The notes under the pieces were generated by a model. It saw only the letters and a program-made list of their open reading frames with translations, had not been told where the DNA came from and did no database searches. 64,000 nt of DNA, from NCBI RefSeq assembly GCF_010686765.1, contig NZ_JAAGWF010000020.1:101894-165893 (forward strand), given 5' to 3'. Below are positions 51,090 through 60,572 of this stretch, one piece after another. Position numbers and translations under genes: made by a program. Source of the stretch: Geodermatophilus sabuli. Its GTDB lineage: Bacteria > Actinomycetota > Actinomycetes > Mycobacteriales > Geodermatophilaceae. The first letter of the stretch is position 1; each line of letters opens with the position of its first letter.

Positions 51090-52802
51090 TCAGTCGACGC
51101 CCAGGACGCCCCGCACCGCCGTTCGGGCGGCATGCGGCTCCTCGGCCGCCAGCGCCGCGTCGGCCGCGCGTCGGCAGGTGTCGGCGTCGACGGCGGCGAG
51201 CCGGGCGCCGACCCCTGCGACCGAGGACGCCGCACAGGACAGCGAGGTGACCCCGAGCCCGACGAGCACGCAGGCCAGCAGCGGGTCGGCCGCAGCCTCG
51301 CCGCAGACACCCACCGGCCGGTCGGCTCGGCGTCCCGCCTCCGCGGTGGCCTGCACGAGGGCGAGCAGCGCCGGCTGCCACGGGTCGGTGAGGTCGGCGA
51401 GGTCGGCGGAGAGCCGGTCCGCGGCGAGGGTGTACTGCGACAGGTCGTTGGTGCCGATCGACAGGAAGTCGACGTGCTGCAGCAGCCGGTCGGCCAGCAG
51501 CGCCGCCGACGGCACCTCGACCATCACCCCGGGGACCAGACCCCGGTCGCGCACCAGAGCGGCGAAGCCGGCCGCCTCGGGAACGGTCGCCACCATCGGC
51601 GCCATCACCCACGGCTGCGAGCCGGTCCGCCGCGCCGCCTCGGCCACCGCGTCCAGCTGGCGCTCGAGCAGGCCGGGGTCGCGACGGGCCACGCGCAGGC
51701 CCCGGACGCCCAGCGCCGGATTGGCCTCGTCAGGGGCGGTCGCGAAGGCCAGCGGCTTGTCCGAGCCGGCGTCCAGGGTGCGGACGACGACCCGGCGACC
51801 CTCGAACGCGGTGAACACCTCGGCGTAGCCCCGCGCCTGCTCCTCGACCGAGGGCTCCTCGGCCCGGCCGAGGAAGGCCAGTTCCGTCCGCAGCAGCCCG
51901 ACCCCCTCCGCGTGGACCGCTGCGGCGGCGCGCGCCCCCGCGCCGTCCTGCACGTTGGCGAGGATCTTGACCGCCACGCCGTCCCGGGTGCGCCCCGGCC
52001 CGCGGTACCCCGCGAGCGCGGCGGCTGCCCGGCGGGCGGCGTCCACCCGGGCCCGCGCCTCGACCGGGTCCGGATCGACCTCCACCGTGCCGCGCTCGCC
52101 GTCGAGCAGCACGGTCACCCCCTCGGGGACCTCGTCGAGACCACCCACCGCGACGACGCACGGCAGCCCCAGCTGCCGGGCGATGATGGCCGTGTGGCTC
52201 GTCGTGCCGCCCAGCCGGGTGGCCAGGCCGATCACCCGAGCGGGATCCAGGCCCGCGGTGTCGGCCGGCGCGAGGTCGTCGGCCAGCAGCACGGACGGGA
52301 CCGCCGGGCTGGGCACGCCGGGCTCGCCCTGCCCGGTGAGCTGGGCGACGATCCGGTCCCGGATGTCGCGGACGTCGGTGACCCGCTCGGCCATCAACCC
52401 GCCGAGGCTGGTGAACAGGTCGACGAACTGCTGGGCCGCCTGGACGGTGGCGATGGCGGCCGGCGCGCCGGCGTCGATCCGCTGCTCCACCGCCGAGAGC
52501 AGACCGCGGTCGCGAGCCAGCCCCGCGGTGGTCGCCAGCACCTCGGCGCTGACGCCCGTCGCTGCGCCGGCGCGCTCGGCGAGGCGGTCGGCGACCACCC
52601 CGGCAGCGGCGGCGAACCGCTCCTTCTCCACCGGCCGGTCGGCCTCTGGCACCACGACACCGTCGTCGCCGGGCAGGACCACGGCGCCGGACGGGCGGAT
52701 CACCGGGCCGTACGCGACACCGGGGACGACCGGGGTGCCGGGGAAGACCGCGGGGCCGGCGGGGCCGGGCTGGAGGACGGTGCCGGGGGCGGTGATGGCC
52801 AT
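51090..52802 (-). CDS. ptsI: PTS enzyme I
   Basis: A 570-residue phosphotransferase that moves phosphate from PEP to HPr. The phospho-His is His203 in GGTTSHTAIIARQLG. The PEP-binding TIM barrel shows GVGLLRTELAFLGR, RTLDAGSDKPLAF, PGVMVEVPSAALLAD and FLSIGTNDLSQYTLAADR with GVCGEAAADP. ATG at 52802 follows GAGG. Divergent from the fruR-fruK-fruA-ptsH operon; together they make a complete fructose PTS. Confidence 0.95.
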   Translation of the reverse strand: MAITAPGTVLQPGPAGPAVFPGTPVVPGVAYGPVIRPSGAVVLPGDDGVVVPEADRPVEKERFAAAAGVVADRLAERAGAATGVSAEVLATTAGLARDRGLLSAVEQRIDAGAPAAIATVQAAQQFVDLFTSLGGLMAERVTDVRDIRDRIVAQLTGQGEPGVPSPAVPSVLLADDLAPADTAGLDPARVIGLATRLGGTTSHTAIIARQLGLPCVVAVGGLDEVPEGVTVLLDGERGTVEVDPDPVEARARVDAARRAAAALAGYRGPGRTRDGVAVKILANVQDGAGARAAAAVHAEGVGLLRTELAFLGRAEEPSVEEQARGYAEVFTAFEGRRVVVRTLDAGSDKPLAFATAPDEANPALGVRGLRVARRDPGLLERQLDAVAEAARRTGSQPWVMAPMVATVPEAAGFAALVRDRGLVPGVMVEVPSAALLADRLLQHVDFLSIGTNDLSQYTLAADRLSADLADLTDPWQPALLALVQATAEAGRRADRPVGVCGEAAADPLLACVLVGLGVTSLSCAASSVAGVGARLAAVDADTCRRAADAALAAEEPHAARTAVRGVLGVD

Positions 52803-52878
52803 GGGTACCTCGCGGAGTCGTCGGGGTGCGGGGGCTGGATCGCCGTCGTCCGCCGGTGACCAGAGTCACCAATGGGTG

Positions 52879-52930
52879 TTGACTTGTCAATGTTTCGGAC
52901 GTAGAACAACACCATCACAACCGCGAAACA
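52879..52930 (+). promoter_or_regulatory. fru operon promoter and likely FruR operators
   Basis: TTGACT (52879-52884) and TAGAAC (52902-52907) are 17 bp apart, a good sigma-70-type promoter. TTGACTTGTCAA is a palindrome on the -35, and TGTTTCG (52891-52897) pairs with CGAAACA (52924-52930), likely sites for the DeoR-type FruR. Confidence 0.65.
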
Positions 52931-52960
52931 ACATGGTCGGGCATCGGAGGGAGGCGGTCC

Positions 52961-53728
52961 GTGTACGCCGAGGAACGTCAGCAGACGATCGCCGGTCTGG
53001 TCGCCGACCGCGGCCGGGTCGCGGTGACCGCGCTCGCGGACGAGTTCGGGGTGACGACGGAGACCGTGCGCCGCGACCTCGCCCTCCTGGAGCGGGCCGG
53101 GACCCTCCGCCGGGTGCACGGCGGTGCCGTGCCGGCCGGCGCCCTCACCTTCGTGGAGACCGCGCTGGCCGAACGGCACGGCACGCGCTCCGAGCAGAAG
53201 CGGAAGATCGCCACCGCGGCGCTCGACCTCGTCCCGGGCGCCGGCGGCAGCCTGCTGCTCGACGGCGGGAGCACGACGGCGGCCCTCGCCGAGCTGCTGC
53301 CCGGCGACCGGCGGCTGCTGGTCATCACCTCCTCCGTGCCGATCGCCGCCCGGCTGGCCGCCGCCCCGGGCCTGGACCTGCACGTCCTCGGCGGCCGTGT
53401 CCGCGGCATCACCCAGTGCGCGGTCGGCGAGCAGGCCGTGGCCGCGCTCGCCGACCTCCGCGTCGACGTGGCGTTCCTCGGCACGAACGGCATCACCCCC
53501 GCCCACGGGTTCACCACGCCCGACGAGGCCGAGGCCTCGGTGAAGCGGGCCATGACCCGCGCCGGGCAGCGGGTGGTCGTGCTGGCCGACAGCAGCAAGC
53601 TCGGCCGTGAGCACCTGATCCGGTTCGCCACGCCGGCCGACGTCGACGTCCTGGTCACCGACGCGGACGCCGACGCCACCGACGTCGCCCGCCTCGAGGA
53701 CGCGGGCGTCGAGGTCGTGGTCGCGTGA
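52961..53728 (+). CDS. fruR: DeoR-family regulator of the fructose operon
   Basis: A 255-residue repressor. DeoR HTH: VAVTALADEFGVTTETVRRDLALLERAGTLRRVHGGAV; sugar-phosphate sensor domain: LLLDGGSTTAALAELL, VAFLGTNGITPAHGFTTPDEAEASVKRAM and VVVLADSSKLGR. GTG at 52961 follows GGAGGGAGG. First gene of fruR-fruK-fruA-ptsH; fructose-1-phosphate is the expected inducer. Confidence 0.93.
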   Translation: MYAEERQQTIAGLVADRGRVAVTALADEFGVTTETVRRDLALLERAGTLRRVHGGAVPAGALTFVETALAERHGTRSEQKRKIATAALDLVPGAGGSLLLDGGSTTAALAELLPGDRRLLVITSSVPIAARLAAAPGLDLHVLGGRVRGITQCAVGEQAVAALADLRVDVAFLGTNGITPAHGFTTPDEAEASVKRAMTRAGQRVVVLADSSKLGREHLIRFATPADVDVLVTDADADATDVARLEDAGVEVVVA

Positions 53729-54774
53729 CCAGCGGCCCCGCCGGCGCCGGCCGCGTCGTCACCCTCACCGCGAACCCCAGCCTCGACCGCACGCTGTCGC
53801 TGCCCGGCGTCCTGGCGCGCGGCGGCGTCGTCCGGCTGGCTCCCAGCTCGACCGAGCCCGGCGGCAAGGGGGTCAACGTCGCCCGGGCGGTCGCCGCGGC
53901 CGGCGGGGACGTGGTCACCGTGCTCCCCGCGGCCGCGGACGACCCCATCGTCGGCGCGCTGCACCGGCTGGGGCTGCCGCTCGCGACGGTGCCGGTGCCG
54001 ACGCCCGTCCGCACCAACTACACGCTGGCCGAGCCCGACGGCACCACCACCAAGCTCAACGAGCCCGGCGCCCCGCTGGACGAGGCGACCCGCGGCGCGC
54101 TGGCCGACCTGCTGCACCGGCACGCCGAGGGCGCGCGCTGGGTCGCCCTCTCCGGCTCGCTGCCACCGGGTGCGCCGCCGGACTGGTACGCCGAGCTGGT
54201 CCGGTCGCTGCGGGACACCGGCGCACGGATCGCGGTCGACACGTCCGAGGCGCCGCTGCTGGCCCTGCTGGCCGCCGGGCCGGACGCCGCGCCGGACCTG
54301 CTCAAGCCCAACGCGGAGGAGCTCGCCCAGCTGACCGGGGTGCCGGAGGAGGCACTGGCCACCGATCGGGACGCCGTCCTCACCGCCGTCGGCACGCTGC
54401 ACGAGCGCGGCGTGGCCGAGGTGCTGCTGACCCTCGGAGCCGACGGCGCCCTGCTCTCCCGCGCCGACGGCGGCGTCTGGTCGGCGGCGCCGCCGCGGGT
54501 CGCGGTCCGCAGCACGGTCGGGGCGGGCGACTGCAGCCTGGCCGGTCTCCTGCTCGCCGACCTGGCCGGCGCCGCACCGGCCGACCGTCTGCGCAGCGCG
54601 GTCGCGTACGGCTCCGCCAGTGCGGCGCTGCCCGGCTCCGCCGTCCCCACCCCGGCCCAGGTGGCCGCCCTCCCCGTCGAGGTCTCCGCCGTCCGCTCGC
54701 CGGCCGGCACCGCCTCACCACCGTCGTCCCCCCGCACCACCCCCGTCCCGGCCGCCGGCCGCGACGTCCGCTGA
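53725..54774 (+). CDS. fruK: 1-phosphofructokinase
   Basis: A 349-residue PfkB kinase that phosphorylates fructose-1-phosphate to fructose-1,6-bisphosphate. TLTANPSLDRTLSLPG opens it, GGKGVNVARAVAAAG is the first PfkB motif and STVGAGDCSLAG holds the catalytic Asp. GTG at 53725 overlaps the fruR stop (GTGA). The C-terminal 30 residues are Pro/Ser/Thr-rich and probably disordered. Confidence 0.95.
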   Translation: MTSGPAGAGRVVTLTANPSLDRTLSLPGVLARGGVVRLAPSSTEPGGKGVNVARAVAAAGGDVVTVLPAAADDPIVGALHRLGLPLATVPVPTPVRTNYTLAEPDGTTTKLNEPGAPLDEATRGALADLLHRHAEGARWVALSGSLPPGAPPDWYAELVRSLRDTGARIAVDTSEAPLLALLAAGPDAAPDLLKPNAEELAQLTGVPEEALATDRDAVLTAVGTLHERGVAEVLLTLGADGALLSRADGGVWSAAPPRVAVRSTVGAGDCSLAGLLLADLAGAAPADRLRSAVAYGSASAALPGSAVPTPAQVAALPVEVSAVRSPAGTASPPSSPRTTPVPAAGRDVR

Positions 54775-54796
54775 CGCCCTCCCGGAGAGGTCCGCC

Positions 54797-56923
54797 ATGC
54801 CTGCCCTGATCACCCCCGGCCTGGTCGCGCTCGATGCCGACCTCGGCACCGACAAGACCGCGGTCGTGCACCGATTGGCCTCGCTCGTCGCCGGCGCCGG
54901 CCGGGCGACCACCGGCGAGGCCCTCGCCGCGGACGCGCTGGCCCGCGAGGCCCAGGCCGCCACCGGGCTGCCCGGCGGCATCGCCATCCCGCACTGCCGG
55001 TCCGAGGCGGTGACCGAGGCGTCCCTGGCCTTCGCCCGGCTGTCCCCGAAGGTGGACTTCGGCGCCCCCGACGGGCCGGCCGACCTGGTCTTCCTCATCG
55101 CCGCACCGGCGCACGGGGACGCCGACCACCTGACCCTGCTCACCGCGCTGGCCCGGGCGCTGGTCCGGCCGGAGTTCGTGGCGTCGCTGCGGGCGGCCGG
55201 GTCCGACGACGAGATCGTCCGGCTCGTGGCGGAGGTGGTCTCCCCCGAGCCGGTCGCCCCGGCAGCCACCTCGGCCGCCACCGGCGCCTCGACCGCGGGC
55301 GCCGCCCCGGCGGCGAGCCCGGCCCCTGCCGCCGCGGCCTCCGCCCGGCGCAGCGTCGTCGTGGTCAGCGCCTGCCCGACCGGCATCGCGCACACCTACA
55401 TGGCCGCCGACAAGCTGGTCGCCGCCGGGCGCACCGAGGGCGTCGACATCCACGTGGAGACCCAGGGCTCCTCGGGGTCCACGCCGCTGGACCCGGCGGT
55501 GATCCGCGATGCCGACGCCGTCATCTTCGCCGTCGACGTGGGCGTCAAGGACCGCGACCGGTTCGCCGGCAAGCCGCTCGTGCAGTCGGGCACCAAGCGC
55601 GCGATCAACGAACCCGAGGTCATGATCCGTGAGGCGCTGGCCGCCGCCGACGACCCGAACGGCCGGCGGGTGCCGGGTGCCGGTGCCGCCGGCGAGACGG
55701 CCGCCGCGGCGTCAGGGGGTGGACCGAGCACCGGCTCGGAGGTGCGCCGCTGGCTGCTGACCGGGGTCAGCTACATGATCCCGTTCGTCGCCGCCGGCGG
55801 TCTGCTCATCGCGCTGGGCTTCCTGTTCGGCGGGTACCAGATCGTCAACCCGAACCCGGACGTCGAGGGCCAGAGCTACGCCCTCAGCTGGGTGCTCAAC
55901 AACTCGTTCTTCGACCTGCCCAGCGCAGCACCGACCGAGGGACTCAACGACGGGTTCCTCGGCTACCTCGGCGCGATCTGCACCGTCCTCGGCCAGGCCG
56001 CCTTCGGCTTCCTCGTCCCCGCGCTGGCCGGTTACATCGCCTACGCGATCGCCGACCGCCCCGGCATCGTCCCCGGCTTCGTCGTCGGGGCCGTGTCCGT
56101 CACCGTGGGCGCCGGCTTCATCGGGGGCCTGATCGGTGGCATCATCGCCGGCTTCGCGGCCCTGTGGATCAGCCGTTGGAAGCTCCCCGCCGGCGTCCGC
56201 GGGCTGCAGCCGGTCGTGATCATCCCGCTGCTGGCCACCCTCATCGCCAGCGGCCTCATGGCCGTCGTCCTGGGCCGGCCCCTGGCCGCCGCGCTGACCG
56301 GTCTGGGCAACTGGCTCAACGGCCTGACCGGGACCTCGGCCGCCCTGCTCGGGATCATCCTCGGCCTGATGATGTGCTTCGACCTCGGTGGGCCGGTGAA
56401 CAAGGCGGCCTACGTCTTCGCCACCACCGGGCTGGCCGCCGGCAGCGGTGCCCCGTTGATCATCATGGCGACCGTCATGGCCGCCGGCATGGTGCCGCCG
56501 CTGGCGATGGCGCTCAGCACCGCCGTCCGGCCCAAGCTCTACACCCCCGCCGAGCGGGACAACGGCAAGGCCGCCTGGCTGCTGGGCGCCTCGTTCATCT
56601 CCGAGGGCGCCATCCCGTTCGCCGCGGCCGACCCGCTGCGGGTCATCCCGTCGATGATGCTGGGCGGCGCCACCACGGGGGCGATCGTCGCGGCCAGCGG
56701 GGTGGAGCTCCGCGCTCCGCACGGCGGCATCTTCGTGTTCTTCGCGATCACCGGGCTGCTGTGGTTCGTGATCGGGATCCTCGCCGGCATGATCGTCGGC
56801 GCCGTCGCGGTCACCGTCGCCAAGAGCATCGGCCGGCCGAAGGGCGAGGACGTCCCGGAGGACGCCGTCGACCTGGCGCACGCCCACGTGGCGGCCCCCG
56901 TCACCCAGCCGGCCCGGGCCTGA
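54797..56923 (+). CDS. fruA: Fructose PTS enzyme IIABC
   Basis: A 708-residue fusion that imports and phosphorylates fructose. EIIA (1-150) has phospho-His66 in GGIAIPHCRSE. An Ala/Pro linker follows. EIIB (about 185-285) has phospho-Cys193 in VSACPTGIAHTYMAA. EIIC (about 310-690) is membrane-embedded with eight to ten helices (GVSYMIPFVAAGGLLIALGF, FDLGGPVNKAAYVFA). ATG at 54797 follows GGAGAGG. Domain order A-B-C is typical of actinobacterial FruA. Confidence 0.95.
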   Translation: MPALITPGLVALDADLGTDKTAVVHRLASLVAGAGRATTGEALAADALAREAQAATGLPGGIAIPHCRSEAVTEASLAFARLSPKVDFGAPDGPADLVFLIAAPAHGDADHLTLLTALARALVRPEFVASLRAAGSDDEIVRLVAEVVSPEPVAPAATSAATGASTAGAAPAASPAPAAAASARRSVVVVSACPTGIAHTYMAADKLVAAGRTEGVDIHVETQGSSGSTPLDPAVIRDADAVIFAVDVGVKDRDRFAGKPLVQSGTKRAINEPEVMIREALAAADDPNGRRVPGAGAAGETAAAASGGGPSTGSEVRRWLLTGVSYMIPFVAAGGLLIALGFLFGGYQIVNPNPDVEGQSYALSWVLNNSFFDLPSAAPTEGLNDGFLGYLGAICTVLGQAAFGFLVPALAGYIAYAIADRPGIVPGFVVGAVSVTVGAGFIGGLIGGIIAGFAALWISRWKLPAGVRGLQPVVIIPLLATLIASGLMAVVLGRPLAAALTGLGNWLNGLTGTSAALLGIILGLMMCFDLGGPVNKAAYVFATTGLAAGSGAPLIIMATVMAAGMVPPLAMALSTAVRPKLYTPAERDNGKAAWLLGASFISEGAIPFAAADPLRVIPSMMLGGATTGAIVAASGVELRAPHGGIFVFFAITGLLWFVIGILAGMIVGAVAVTVAKSIGRPKGEDVPEDAVDLAHAHVAAPVTQPARA

Positions 56924-56970
56924 CCCGGCAGGCTGGTCCCGCACCCGTCCCAGCAGCGAGGAGACTCCCC

Positions 56971-57231
56971 ATGCCCAGTCAGACCGTGTCCGTCGGCTCC
57001 CGCGTCGGGCTGCACGCCCGGCCCGCCGCGCTGATCGCCGAGGCCGTCGGCAAGGCCGGCGTGCCGGTCACGCTCGCCACCGCCGGTGGCATCCCGGTGG
57101 ACGCCGGATCACCCCTGATGATCATGACGCTCGGCGCCAAGATGGGGGTGGAGGTCGTGGTCACCAGCGACGACCCCGCGGTGGTCGAGCAGATCGCCGG
57201 CCTGGTCGCCCAGGACCTCGACGCCGAGTAG
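56971..57231 (+). CDS. ptsH: HPr phosphocarrier
   Basis: An 86-residue PTS carrier with phospho-His15 (VGLHARPAA) that passes phosphate from enzyme I to FruA. Ser47 lies near the regulatory Ser46 position (GSPLMIMTLG). ATG at 56971 follows GCGAGGAG. Last gene of the fru operon; ends before the terminator at 57292. Confidence 0.95.
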   Translation: MPSQTVSVGSRVGLHARPAALIAEAVGKAGVPVTLATAGGIPVDAGSPLMIMTLGAKMGVEVVVTSDDPAVVEQIAGLVAQDLDAE

Positions 57232-57291
57232 CGGGAGGCCCCTCCTCCCCCCGCCTCGCGCGCTCGGCGCGGGACCCTGCAGGTGGCCGGA

Positions 57292-57333
57292 CGACGGCGC
57301 CCGCCCCTCCGCACGGAGGGGTGGGCGCCGTCG
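57292..57333. terminator. Bidirectional terminator hairpin
   Basis: A 19-bp stem with one G-T mismatch and a GCAC loop between convergent ptsH and the SRPBCC gene. Confidence 0.85.
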
Positions 57334-57352
57334 GCGTTCCGGGGTGGTCAGC

Positions 57353-57820
57353 TCACGGCTGGTCGGGGCGGGAGACGTCTCCTCGCCAGGCGCCGGTCTC
57401 GCTGCCGCGGCTCTCGATGAACTCCTTGAACTTCTTGGCGTCGGCCTTCACCTGGCGGTCGTCGAAGCCGAGGGCCGCGCCGGCCTTCTCCACCACGCCC
57501 TTCGGCTCCCAGTCGATCTGGATCATGACGCGGGTCTTGGCGTCGTCGAGCCGGTGGAAGGTGACGACACCGGCGTGCTTGGCGTCGCCGCTGGTGCTGG
57601 TCCAGGCGACCCGCTCCTCGGGGTGCTGCTCGGTGATCTCGGCGTCGAACTCGCGCTTCACGCCGTCGATGTTGGTGACCCAGTGGGTGTGGGTGTCGTC
57701 GAGCTGGGTGATCCGCTCGACCCCGCCCATGAACTGGGGAAAGGACTCGAACTGCGTCCACTGGTCGTAGGCGACCCGGATCGGCACGTCGACGTCGATG
57801 GCTTCCTGCACGCTGGCCAC
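57353..57820 (-). CDS. SRPBCC-family (START-like) protein
   Basis: A 155-residue protein with the helix-grip pattern: SVQEAIDVDVPIRVAYDQWTQFESFPQFMGGVERI at the start, a long beta sheet, and a C-terminal helix (QVKADAKKFKEFIESRG). GTG at 57820 follows AAGGAG; the in-frame ATG at 57886 adds unrelated residues. The family binds hydrophobic ligands; role unknown. Confidence 0.85.
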   Translation of the reverse strand: MASVQEAIDVDVPIRVAYDQWTQFESFPQFMGGVERITQLDDTHTHWVTNIDGVKREFDAEITEQHPEERVAWTSTSGDAKHAGVVTFHRLDDAKTRVMIQIDWEPKGVVEKAGAALGFDDRQVKADAKKFKEFIESRGSETGAWRGDVSRPDQP

Positions 57821-57900
57821 TGCTGGCTCCTTCGCTCGGCGGTCGGGTTCGGTCCTCCGCCTACCCCGATGAGCCGGGCCGGACACGCCGGACCTGCCGG

Positions 57901-59082
57901 TCAGCGCAGCGCCGCCGCCACGCTGCCCCGCACCGGGCGGCCGGCGAGCAGCAGCATCTGGACCAGGTGGTAGGCGTCGGGCTGACCGTCCCAGGTGCCC
58001 GTCGCGATCTCCCCGGACGGCGTCAGCTCGTGGTGCCAGCTGCCGGTGACGGGGTCCGCGAACCGGGCCTCACCGTGCGCCCGCCACCGGTCGGCCAGCT
58101 CCCGGTAGTGCTCCTGCCCGGTCACCTCGGCCAGCACCGTGGCCGCGGCGATCGCCTCGCAGACCACCCAGTGCATGCGGGCGCCCACGACGGGGCGGTC
58201 GTCCCAGTCCAGGGTGTACGGGAAGCCGTCGTGCCCGTCGGCGGCCCACCCCCGGGTGGCCGCCGCGTCGAACAGCGCGACGGCGTCCTCCCGCAACCAG
58301 TCGGGGCCGCCGTGGCCACTCCGGCCGGTCAGTGCGGCGGAGAGGTGCAGGCACAGGCGGGCCCACTCGAACTGGTGCCCGGGGGTCACGCCGTACGGGC
58401 GGAAGGGGTGCGCGGGCTCGTCCCGGTTGTGCTCGGGCAGCGGCGTCCAGTCGGGGGCGAAGTGCTCGGGCAGCCGCCAGCCGCGCTCGCGGGCCCAGCC
58501 GTGCACCACCCGCTCGATGCTGCGCAGCGCCTGCGCGCGCAGCCGGGCCGCGCGCGGGTCGTCGTCGCCGAGGGCGTCGGCGGCGGCCAGGGACGCCTCG
58601 ACCCCGTGCATGTTCGCGTTGGCCCCACGGTAGCTCGACAGGCGCGTCCAGCCGGCGTCCCACTCCTCGACCGCCAGTCCCGCGGCCTCGTCCCAGAACC
58701 GGGACTGCCAGACGTCGAGCGCCGCGTCGAGCAGCTCCGGGCCGCCCTCGGCGCCGACCGTCGTCGCGGTCGCGCCGGCCAGGATGACGAAGGCGTGCGC
58801 GTAGGCGGACTTCGTGTCGTCGTCCGCCGTCGACCGCCAGCCGCCGTGGACGTCGTCCCGAAGCGGCCCGTCGGTCAGCGCCCGCACCCCGTGACCGACC
58901 AGCTCGTCCGCCCGCGGCCGGCCCAGCAGCTGGGCCAGTCCGAAGACGTGCGTCTTGCGCGCGGTGATGAAGGTCATCAGCGGCCGGTCGGGGATGACCT
59001 GGCCATCGCCGCCGAGGAAGCCGAACCCACCGGGGACGGCCGAGCGCTCGGCGAAGTCGAGCAGCCGGTCGAGATCGGTCAT
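57901..59082 (-). CDS. AGE-family epimerase/isomerase
   Basis: A 393-residue (alpha/alpha)6-barrel enzyme. RKTHVFGLAQLLG, HGGWRSTADDDTKSAYAHAFVILAGA, GANANMHGVEASLAAADAL, PYGVTPGHQFEWARLCL and WDGQPDAYHLVQMLLL carry the conserved His/Arg/Glu residues of N-acylglucosamine 2-epimerase and YihS-like aldose-ketose isomerases. ATG at 59082 overlaps the E2 stop (TGATG), so it is the last gene of the 2-oxoacid dehydrogenase operon, an unexpected partner. Substrate likely mannose or a related sugar. Confidence 0.88.
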   Translation of the reverse strand: MTDLDRLLDFAERSAVPGGFGFLGGDGQVIPDRPLMTFITARKTHVFGLAQLLGRPRADELVGHGVRALTDGPLRDDVHGGWRSTADDDTKSAYAHAFVILAGATATTVGAEGGPELLDAALDVWQSRFWDEAAGLAVEEWDAGWTRLSSYRGANANMHGVEASLAAADALGDDDPRAARLRAQALRSIERVVHGWARERGWRLPEHFAPDWTPLPEHNRDEPAHPFRPYGVTPGHQFEWARLCLHLSAALTGRSGHGGPDWLREDAVALFDAAATRGWAADGHDGFPYTLDWDDRPVVGARMHWVVCEAIAAATVLAEVTGQEHYRELADRWRAHGEARFADPVTGSWHHELTPSGEIATGTWDGQPDAYHLVQMLLLAGRPVRGSVAAALR

Positions 59083-60572
59083 CAGAACGCCAGCGCCGTC
59101 CCGGGGTCGGAGAGCAGCGCGCCGACGTCGGCCAGGAACCGGCTGCCCAGCTCCCCGTCGATGATCCGGTGGTCGAACGACAGCGCCAGCTGGGTCACCT
59201 GCCGCGGCTTGACCTTGCCCTTGTGCACCCACGGCATGTCGCGGACCGCGCCGAAGGCGAGGATCGCCGACTCGCCGGGGTTGAGGATCGGCGTCCCGGT
59301 GTCGACGCCGAACACCCCGACGTTGGTGATGGTGATCGTGCCGCCGGACATGTCGGCCGGAGTGGTCCGGCCCGCCCGTGCGGTCTCGGTCAGCTCGCCC
59401 AGCGCGCCGGCCAGCTCGCCCAGTGAGAGCCGGGCGGCGTCCTTCACGTTGGGGACGACGAGCCCGCGGGGGGTCGCCGCCGCGATGCCCAGGTTGACCT
59501 GGCCGTGCACGACGATCTCCTGCGCGGCCTCGTCCCAGGAGCTGTTGACCATCGGATGCCGCCCGACGGCCAGCAGCAGCGCCTTGGCCACGAACAGCAG
59601 CGGGCTCACCTTGACCCCGGCGAACTCCGGGCGCGCCGCGAGCCGGGTGCGCAGCTTCATCATGCGGGTGACGTCGACGGTCAGGAACTCGGTGACGTGC
59701 GGAGCGGTGAACGCGCTGGCCACCATCGCCGCCGCGGTCAGCTTGCGCACCCCCTTCACCGGGATCCGCTGCTCCCCGGGCGGGGTCTCGGCGCCGGACG
59801 CCCCCCGGAGGAGGGTGCCGCCGGTGTCCGCACCGTGCGCGGCGGCCACCTGCGCGGCGGCTCCGACGTCGGCGCGGGTGATGACGCCGCCCGGTCCGCT
59901 GCCGGTCAGCGTGGTCAGGTCCACGCCGAGGTCGCGCGCCAGCTTGCGGACCGGTGGCTTGGCCAGGGGACGCGGCCGGCCCGAGCCCGGGGCGACCGCG
60001 GCGGACCCCGCCGACGCCTCCTCCGCCGCGGCGTGCGCCTCGGCCGCGCGGCCGACCTCCAGGCCGCCGTGCCGCACCGGCTTGGTGGTCAGGTCGGGGG
60101 CGGTCGCCAGCAACGGGACCCTGGGGCTCGCCGCCGTCTCCGGGGAGCGGTCGGCCTCCGGTCGCGCCGCGGGCGCGTGCCCGGCCCGGCGGGGACGGCG
60201 GCGGGCCTCGGTCGTGCGCGGGCCGTAGCCGACCAGCACCGCGGTCCGGCCCCCGGGCGCGGCGCCGCCGATCAGCCCGGCTGCGGGCTCCCCGCCGTCC
60301 CTTGCGGCTGCCGCCTCGGGCGAGCCGCCGCCGGTGTCGATCGTGATGATCGGCGCCCCGACGTCGACCATCGTCCCGGCCTCGTACAGCAGCGCGGTGA
60401 CCGTCCCGGCCCACGGGGAGGGCAGCTCGACGGCGGCCTTCGCCGTCTCCACCTCGCACAGCGGTTGGTTCACCGTGACCGTGTCGCCGACGGCCACCAG
60501 CCACTGCAGGATCTCGCCCTCCGTCAGGCCCTCGCCGACGTCGGGCAGCGCGAACTGGCGCAGCTCGCCCAT
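59082..60572 (-). CDS. bkdC: 2-oxoacid dehydrogenase E2 (dihydrolipoyl acyltransferase)
   Basis: A 496-residue acyltransferase. Lipoyl domain (1-80) with Lys45 in CEVETAKAAVEL; a long Ala/Pro/Arg linker; peripheral subunit-binding domain (PPVRKLARDLGVDLTTLTGSGPGGVITRADV); catalytic domain ending LALSFDHRIIDGELG with the active His. ATG at 60572 overlaps the E1-beta stop (TGATG). Divergent Lrp and gene order E1a-E1b-E2 point to the branched-chain complex; no E3 is present. Confidence 0.93.
   Translation of the reverse strand: MGELRQFALPDVGEGLTEGEILQWLVAVGDTVTVNQPLCEVETAKAAVELPSPWAGTVTALLYEAGTMVDVGAPIITIDTGGGSPEAAAARDGGEPAAGLIGGAAPGGRTAVLVGYGPRTTEARRRPRRAGHAPAARPEADRSPETAASPRVPLLATAPDLTTKPVRHGGLEVGRAAEAHAAAEEASAGSAAVAPGSGRPRPLAKPPVRKLARDLGVDLTTLTGSGPGGVITRADVGAAAQVAAAHGADTGGTLLRGASGAETPPGEQRIPVKGVRKLTAAAMVASAFTAPHVTEFLTVDVTRMMKLRTRLAARPEFAGVKVSPLLFVAKALLLAVGRHPMVNSSWDEAAQEIVVHGQVNLGIAAATPRGLVVPNVKDAARLSLGELAGALGELTETARAGRTTPADMSGGTITITNVGVFGVDTGTPILNPGESAILAFGAVRDMPWVHKGKVKPRQVTQLALSFDHRIIDGELGSRFLADVGALLSDPGTALAF

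Noticed and set aside
50807..51310. Long version of the small gene starting upstream at 51310
   Set aside because: The extension overlaps the 3' end of ptsI on the same strand and lacks a ribosome site; only the 49-residue C-terminal part is kept.
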